Below are positions 58,635 to 64,000 of a stretch of 64,000 nt of DNA, piece by piece. Made by a program: the position numbers and the translations under genes. This DNA comes from Granulicella sp. S156 (lineage in GTDB: Bacteria; Acidobacteriota; Terriglobia; Terriglobales; Acidobacteriaceae). The stretch is taken from contig NZ_LMUH01000007.1 of assembly GCF_009766105.1 (NCBI RefSeq), forward strand, positions 118,790-182,789, written 5' to 3'. The notes beneath the pieces are model-generated. The model was not told the DNA's origin. It saw only the letters and a program-made list of their open reading frames with translations, and ran no database searches. Position 1 is the first letter of the stretch. The number at the start of each line of letters is the position of its first letter.

Positions 58635-61330
58635 AATTCCTGCGACGCTTCTTCATACGCCTGTCGAACTTCACCGCCGGAAGGCACGCCGACCAGCGCC
58701 TCCAGGAAGAGATGGCCGAGCATCTTGCCTTGCAGACGGAGGAGAATTTGCGTGCCGGCATGTCGCCCGCGGAGGCGCGGCGTCAGGCCGCCCTGAAGCT
58801 TGGCGCGGCCCAGGCCATTCGCGAGCACCACAACGCCGAGCAGGGTCTTCCGCTTGCTGAGAATTTTCTCTTCGATCTTCGCTACGCTTTTCGAATGCTG
58901 CGCCGGTCTCCCGGATTTTCCCTGATTGTCATCGCTACCATAGCCCTCGGCGTCGGAGCCACCACCGCCATCTACAGCGTCATCGACGCAACCCTGCTGC
59001 ATCCTTTGCCCTTCCCCCACCCTGGCGAAATAGTGCACATTGAAGCCAATCTTCCCGGCGTGGGCGCGCACGACGTCGGCTTCTCCATCCCTGAGTTGAG
59101 AGACCTGCGGAACTCGGGAATCTTCCAAAATGTGTCCTTCTTCTTTTTCGGCTCCGAAAATGTTACCGGCAGCGCCCAGCCCACGCACATCGCAGGAGCG
59201 ACGGTCTCAGCGAGCTACTTCGCGGTGCTTGGCGTGGATGCAGCGTTGGGCCGCACCTTCGATCCGCACGACGCCTCACCCGGCTCCAATGGCGAAGTCG
59301 TCATCAGCGATGGGCTGTGGAAGCGCGCATTTGGCGCCGACCCGCATATTCTCAGCAAAAGTCTGCGCCTTGATAACGATCTCTTTCATATTGTCGGCGT
59401 CATGCCCGCCAGCTTTCGCGACCAGGGCCGAACCAGCGAGCAGGTCGGTACCGAATTGTGGGCGTCGGACGGATTTTACGGCGACGACGCCTCGCCGCCG
59501 ATGCGCGGCACGCGTACCGGCTACGAGACCATCGCGCGCCTTCAGCCCGGTCTCTCGCCTGAGGCCGCGCAGGCGCGCCTCGATGCCCTGGTTGCCTCGT
59601 TGAAGAAGCAATATCCGGCCGATTATCCGCCCCAGGCCGAATGGACTATCCACGTCACTCCCCTCGCCGAGACTCTTGTCGGCAACGTTCGCCAATCGCT
59701 CATTCTGCTGTTTGGCGCGGTGGGCCTGGTCCTGCTGATCAGCTGCGTCAACGTTGCCAATCTGCTGCTTGCTCGCGCCAGCGCGCGAGGACGCGAGATG
59801 GCGGTTCGCCAGGCATTGGGAGCCGCAAGGATGCGCCTTATTCGTCAGCTTCTCACCGAGAGCTTGTTGCTCTTCGTGCTTGGCGGCATCACCGGTTTCG
59901 CGGTCCTCTTCTGCGCCAGGAAATTCCTGCTGCAATTTGTTCCCGAAAGCCTGCCGCGCCTCAATGACATATCCATCAGCTGGGGCGTGCTGGCGTTTGC
60001 CATCGTCGTCTCCGTCGCCGCCGGAACCATCTTCGGGCTTGCTCCCGCGTGGCTCGTAAGCCGCCTCGATTTGAACACGACGCTCCGGCAGGAAGGCCGT
60101 GGAACCAACGGTTCCCGGAAGCGCTCGCGCCTGCGCCATGCGCTGGTGATTGGTGAATTAGCCCTCTCCCTGGTGTTGTTAGTCGCCGCCGGCCTTCTGC
60201 TGCGCAGCTTCTGGGACTTGTTCAAGGTGCAGCTCGGCTTCAATCCCAGCCGCATCACGGCAATCGAGACCACGCTGCCGAATCCCAACGATCCCAAAAC
60301 CGACATCTACCACACGGCTACGCAGGAATCGGTGTTTCTACGGGAGGCTCTCCGTCGAATCCGGACGTTGCCGGGCGTGGAAGAAACCGCCGTCAGTGAT
60401 CGGGCGGCTCTTCCCCTCGGCCATGCCCAGAACGATCTCAGGCCGGAGCCATTGATCCGCGAGGGCCAGGATGTGCAGAGCAGCCAGCCTCCGCTGATCG
60501 ACAGATCGATCGTCTCACCGGAATATTTCCACGTGCTCGGCATGACTCTCTTGCGTGGACGCCTCTTCGTCGACCAGGACCTTGAAGCTACGCCCTTGGT
60601 CGCGGTCATCAACGAAGCCGCGGCCCGCACCTACTGGCGCCACCAGGACCCGGTCGGCAAGCGCGTCCGGTTGAGCGCCGGCCAGCCGGACTGGACCACC
60701 ATCGTCGGCGTCATTGCCAACGCGCGTACGGAATCTCTCGCGGACGCCGGCACTCCGCAGATCTACCTCAGCCTCTACCAGCACCCCGCCAAGTTTCTTG
60801 CGTTCTACCTGCGAGGACAGGTCGATCCCGCCGCCATCCTCGCGCAGGTGCGCACACAAGTCCAGGCCGTCAATCCGGAGCTTCCCGTCTTCCGCGCGGA
60901 GACTTTGGACGACGTTCTCTCCTCTTCGCTTTCTGTGCGACGGTTCTCCATGGAAATGGTGGCGCTGTTTGCCGCAACAGCCCTGCTGCTCGCGGCCCTG
61001 GGAATCTATGGAACCATCTCCTTCCTGGTCCATGAGCAATCGCGCGAGATCGCTATTCGCCTCGCGCTGGGCGCGCAAAGGAGCAATATCCTCAGGATGG
61101 TTTTGCGCCAGGGCCTCAACCTGGCCGCCGTCGGCGCAGGGATAGGCCTGGTTGGCGCGTTTATTGTTTCTCATCTCATGGCCGGCCTGCTTTACGGTGT
61201 CTCGCCCTACGATCTCTCCACCTTCGCCGGCGTAACCGCAGTGCTCACCGCTGTCGCCATCGCCGCCAGTTACGTCCCGGCGCTGCGCGCCATGCGCCTT
61301 GATCCCATCACTACACTCAACTCCGGATGA
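58631..61330 (+). CDS. ADOP-type ABC transporter permease, padR-linked
   Basis: An 899-residue ADOP permease. The first 85 residues are the soluble permease prefix domain found in padR-linked members (RHADQRLQEEMAEHLALQTEENLRAGMSPAEARRQAALKLG). Two MacB/FtsX modules follow: first helix FSLIVIATIALGVGATTAIYSVIDATLLHP, periplasmic domain with GRTFDPHDASPGSNGEVVISDGLWKRAFG, FtsX block SLILLFGAVGLVLLISCVNVANLLLARASARGREMAVRQALGA, a second periplasmic domain, and a C-terminal block LLLAALGIYGTISFLVHEQSREIAIRLALGAQRSNIL. Substrate unknown. It overlaps padR by 4 bp; GGAGG precedes the ATG. Confidence 0.94.
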   Translation: MKFLRRFFIRLSNFTAGRHADQRLQEEMAEHLALQTEENLRAGMSPAEARRQAALKLGAAQAIREHHNAEQGLPLAENFLFDLRYAFRMLRRSPGFSLIVIATIALGVGATTAIYSVIDATLLHPLPFPHPGEIVHIEANLPGVGAHDVGFSIPELRDLRNSGIFQNVSFFFFGSENVTGSAQPTHIAGATVSASYFAVLGVDAALGRTFDPHDASPGSNGEVVISDGLWKRAFGADPHILSKSLRLDNDLFHIVGVMPASFRDQGRTSEQVGTELWASDGFYGDDASPPMRGTRTGYETIARLQPGLSPEAAQARLDALVASLKKQYPADYPPQAEWTIHVTPLAETLVGNVRQSLILLFGAVGLVLLISCVNVANLLLARASARGREMAVRQALGAARMRLIRQLLTESLLLFVLGGITGFAVLFCARKFLLQFVPESLPRLNDISISWGVLAFAIVVSVAAGTIFGLAPAWLVSRLDLNTTLRQEGRGTNGSRKRSRLRHALVIGELALSLVLLVAAGLLLRSFWDLFKVQLGFNPSRITAIETTLPNPNDPKTDIYHTATQESVFLREALRRIRTLPGVEETAVSDRAALPLGHAQNDLRPEPLIREGQDVQSSQPPLIDRSIVSPEYFHVLGMTLLRGRLFVDQDLEATPLVAVINEAAARTYWRHQDPVGKRVRLSAGQPDWTTIVGVIANARTESLADAGTPQIYLSLYQHPAKFLAFYLRGQVDPAAILAQVRTQVQAVNPELPVFRAETLDDVLSSSLSVRRFSMEMVALFAATALLLAALGIYGTISFLVHEQSREIAIRLALGAQRSNILRMVLRQGLNLAAVGAGIGLVGAFIVSHLMAGLLYGVSPYDLSTFAGVTAVLTAVAIAASYVPALRAMRLDPITTLNSG

Positions 61331-61443
61331 CCCTTGGTATTGCTCGAGACTTGTCCTTACAAGTTGTTGCCATCCCAATGACCTCCTTCGGGATGCTGAT
61401 GAATTCACCCCACAGCGAGTTCCAGAGGATTAGAGCAGAATCC

Positions 61444-64000
61444 CTATTCGGTCCGCAGTGCCACCATCGGCTCCACGCCCGCTGCGCGGCGGGCTGGAAT
61501 CACCGATGCCAGCAGCGCTGCCAGTGCGAGCAGCAGTATCGCTATCGCCAGCATGATCGGGTCCCATGGCTTTACGCCAAAGAGCTGATCCGACATCAGC
61601 TTGCCGGCCCCGATGGCTGCCGGAATGCCAAGTCCCAGTCCGATACCAATCTGCGAGAAAGCGCCGCGCAGCACCATCTTCACCACACTCCCGCGATCTG
61701 CCCCCAACGCCATCCGTATACCAATCTCGCCCGTCCGCTGTTCCACCATATACGCCATCACACCGTAGAGGCCCAGCGCTGCCAGTACCAGTCCGAGTAC
61801 ACCGAAGAGCGTCGTTAATGTCGCAATCATGTTTTCCTGCTGGAAGTCCGAGCTTACGACCTTGGTGTAGGAATCAACTCCGTAGAGCACGAGGGTGGGG
61901 TCGACATCCGCCAATGCCTTGCGCACGCGGTCTTCCATGCCCGGGGGATCGCCCGGCGCCCAGATCACGATGTTGTACAAGTAGTGCGACCAAAGTTCCC
62001 CGCTCATATAAGCCCGGTCGTCGTACTGCACGGTTTGCGCCTCTGGAAGCCAGAACATCGGCCCCACCGGATCTTTGTAGTCGGAAGTCATGTACCGCAT
62101 GTCCTTCGTGACTCCAACGATCTCGAAAGTTTCCGCATACTTAATCTTGTCGATTCCGAAGTGCTGCCCGATCGGGTTTTGGCCTTTGAAGAATCGCTTC
62201 GCAAAGGCCTCGTTGATGACCGCTACCTTCCGCGTTGTCGCGGTATCGTCCTCCGAAATTGGACGGCCCAGGGCCATCGTTGCGCCCAAAGTCTCGAAGA
62301 ACCCTGGCATCACTCGCACCCACCCCGCACTCGTATCTTCTTTCGCGCCGGGCTCCGGTCTGCCAGCCACTCGAATCCCATCATTCCAGCTATCGCCCGT
62401 CATCGGCGCGTAGAGAGCAGGCGCCACCATTCGCACACCAGGAATCTGGCGCAGACGGTCATCAATCTTCTGGAACATCGGCTCCAGTTGTTCCGGCTTG
62501 TAGTTGCCCAGCATGGGATTGATCGACGCGATGTACCGGCCCTGCGTCTCAAATCCGAAGTTCTGGTGCTCCAGATTGCGCAGGCTGCGGCCTAACAGTG
62601 CCGCCGCGGACAGCAACACGAGCGACATCGCTGTCTGCGCGATCACCAGTGACTTCTGCGCCCACGAACGTTGGCCGCTAACAGAACGATTTCCCCCGCG
62701 CAGCGCCTCCACCGGTTCGGCACGAGAGGTCATCAACGCCGGTGCAATTCCAAAGATGCTTCCTGTCAATACCGATACGCCCAACGCGAAGAGCAGCGCG
62801 AGCCACGACGGTGTCGCGTCAATCGGCACATAGTTATTCTGGCTCCCAACCTGGAAGGCCAGATACAGAATCAGCCTCGTCCCGGCATAGGCCACGCCAA
62901 TACCGAAGGCTCCGCCAAGCAAGGCCAGCATCACCGATTCCACCAGCGCCTTGCGCACCAGCCGTTGCCGCGAAGCACCCAGCGCAACGCGTATCGAAGT
63001 CTGTCCACGATCCTTCAGCCCGCGCGCCAGCAGCAGATTCGCCAGATTCCCGCAGCCCACCAACAGAACACATCCTGCCGCCAGCAGCAGCAGCTTCAAC
63101 CCATCCTGATACTGATCTTTCATCGCCGCGACCCCGGAGCCGCCAGGGATCAGATGCAGCGTCTGCTGCTGCCACAGTTGCTTCTCGCCGGGCTCCATGT
63201 CCGGCACGTGGCTGGCCAGCCAGTCGTGGAGCTCCACCTTCAACTTTGCTTCCAGTACCTTCGGATCGACCCCGGGGCGCACTCTTCCGAGGAGGTCCAG
63301 AAAGTTACGGCTTGGTCCCTTCAGTCGCGCGGTCGCTCCATCGATCAGAAGCTCCGAAGTCAGCGGCAGCCATAGATCCGGCATCCCTCCTCCGGACAGC
63401 TTCGCTCCATAGAATCCCGGAGCAGCCACGCCAATCACCGTAAACGGATGCCCATTGATCTGATAGATAGCGCCCACTACGGAGGGATCGGAACCATACT
63501 TCTCCTTCCAGACGTGGTAACTCATGACTGCCACAGGGGTTGCGCTCTCCTGGTCGTCCGCATCGGTCATCATGCGACCGATCCACGGCTGCACACCAAG
63601 GGTCCGGAAGAAATTCCCCGAGACATATTCTCCGTTGCGCGTATCCACCTGCGCCTGCGACCCCGCTTTGCGGACACCGAGAGGCGCATTGCCTGCCTGC
63701 AGTGCTGCCAGGTCCGTGAACTCCGGCGTTAGCGCACGAAAGTTCTTGTACGCCTCCCACGAGAACATCGAAAAATTCTGGTCGTCACCCTGCGTATAGC
63801 CGCCCCAGTTGCAGCAGCGAATCTTATCTCCGACCCGCCACAGCTCCTCCGGCTTCGACACCGGCAAAGACTTAAGCATCACCTGGTGCACAAGTGTAAA
63901 GATCGCCGTAGTTGCTCCGATTCCAAGCGCCAGCGTGAGTACCGCCGTCGCTGTGAACCCCGGTGCCTTCCATAGTTGCCGAAGCGCGTCGCGAAAATCC
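61444..64000 (-). CDS. ADOP-type ABC transporter permease, 5' end beyond the window
   Basis: A third ADOP permease on the minus strand. Reading through to the right edge adds DFRDALRQLWKAPGFTATAV and LTLALGIGATTAIFTLVHQVM before the first internal Met, so the true start lies past 64000. Visible parts are the first periplasmic domain (GRMMTDADDQESATPVAVMSYHVWKEKYG), the first FtsX block (LVGCGNLANLLLARGLKDRGQTSIRVALGASRQRLV), the second periplasmic domain and the C-terminal block (LGLYGVMAYMVEQRTGEIGIRMALGADRGSVVKMV). It converges with the padR-linked ADOP across a 113-bp gap. Confidence 0.93.
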   Translation of the reverse strand, partial: DFRDALRQLWKAPGFTATAVLTLALGIGATTAIFTLVHQVMLKSLPVSKPEELWRVGDKIRCCNWGGYTQGDDQNFSMFSWEAYKNFRALTPEFTDLAALQAGNAPLGVRKAGSQAQVDTRNGEYVSGNFFRTLGVQPWIGRMMTDADDQESATPVAVMSYHVWKEKYGSDPSVVGAIYQINGHPFTVIGVAAPGFYGAKLSGGGMPDLWLPLTSELLIDGATARLKGPSRNFLDLLGRVRPGVDPKVLEAKLKVELHDWLASHVPDMEPGEKQLWQQQTLHLIPGGSGVAAMKDQYQDGLKLLLLAAGCVLLVGCGNLANLLLARGLKDRGQTSIRVALGASRQRLVRKALVESVMLALLGGAFGIGVAYAGTRLILYLAFQVGSQNNYVPIDATPSWLALLFALGVSVLTGSIFGIAPALMTSRAEPVEALRGGNRSVSGQRSWAQKSLVIAQTAMSLVLLSAAALLGRSLRNLEHQNFGFETQGRYIASINPMLGNYKPEQLEPMFQKIDDRLRQIPGVRMVAPALYAPMTGDSWNDGIRVAGRPEPGAKEDTSAGWVRVMPGFFETLGATMALGRPISEDDTATTRKVAVINEAFAKRFFKGQNPIGQHFGIDKIKYAETFEIVGVTKDMRYMTSDYKDPVGPMFWLPEAQTVQYDDRAYMSGELWSHYLYNIVIWAPGDPPGMEDRVRKALADVDPTLVLYGVDSYTKVVSSDFQQENMIATLTTLFGVLGLVLAALGLYGVMAYMVEQRTGEIGIRMALGADRGSVVKMVLRGAFSQIGIGLGLGIPAAIGAGKLMSDQLFGVKPWDPIMLAIAILLLALAALLASVIPARRAAGVEPMVALRTE

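Overview
The window looks like chromosomal DNA from a soil acidobacterium of class Terriglobia (Acidobacteriaceae-like; genus not determinable here). The evidence is the family content: three acidobacterial duplicated orphan permeases (ADOPs, MacB/FtsX type), two TIGR03435 proteins, an Oar-like TonB-dependent receptor with a carboxypeptidase-regulatory domain, a DUF1800/DUF1501 pair, a very large sedolisin (S53) with Ig-like and FG-GAP repeats, and BlaI/M56 and PadR/ADOP gene pairs. The DNA is moderately GC-rich (impression only, not counted). I see no tRNA, rRNA, CRISPR array, transposase or phage gene, so this is ordinary gene-dense chromosome with many small accessory cassettes and several gene remnants.

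Layout. 1-3.1 kb: end of an SRPBCC protein, a cluster of palindromic repeats, an SDR and selO. 3.2-10.7 kb: one gene for a 2491-residue secreted S53-family protein. 11-14.3 kb: bioB and a pabB-pabC fusion on the minus strand, with an operator-like dyad between them. 14.7-18.2 kb: Oar-like receptor. 18.4-26.2 kb: a secreted GH18-like protein, a divergent cupin/AraC pair, an exported unknown, and the DUF1501/DUF1800 pair, with copies of an intergenic mosaic repeat between genes. 26.5-29.6 kb: a four-gene minus-strand operon (amidase, lipocalin-like, small ACT-like protein, cupin). 29.7-34.1 kb: a YtrA-type GntR regulator with a well-defined promoter/operator, its membrane-protein partner, a TAP-like hydrolase and a TIGR03435 protein. 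34.2-41.2 kb: a frameshifted beta-propeller gene, an exported unknown, a NarL/DesK-type two-component system, an NTF2-like/serine hydrolase pair and a PD-(D/E)XK nuclease-like protein of the PGN_0703 type. 41.3-46.3 kb: an ADOP permease divergent from a blaI/M56 operon whose peptidase carries a TIGR03435 domain. 46.3-54.7 kb: relic of an XRE/MmyB regulator, an NTF2-like gene, TetR, SDR and membrane-protein genes, a secreted phosphoesterase, a multicopper oxidase, a glutathione peroxidase and a small membrane protein. 53.9-56.6 kb: two SDR genes and a TetR gene built around a duplicated control region. 56.7-64 kb: a DUF2277 protein, a tight pair of unknown genes, a padR/ADOP operon, and a third ADOP running off the right edge.

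How the parts work together. Most regulators sit next to their probable targets: AraC/cupin, GntR/membrane protein, TetR/SDR twice, BlaI/M56, PadR/ADOP, and sensor kinase/response regulator. The most informative structures are the approximately 184-bp direct duplication that carries the SDR/TetR control region and has given the second SDR a chimeric N-terminus, the blaI operator pair spaced two helical turns apart in front of a peptidase-TIGR03435 fusion, and several decaying genes that show recent local remodelling. I did not find a clear-cut new defence or metabolic system. The best candidates for undescribed biology are the BlaI/M56-TIGR03435 operon, the small-protein operon at 57.1-58.3 kb and the amidase/ACT-like operon.
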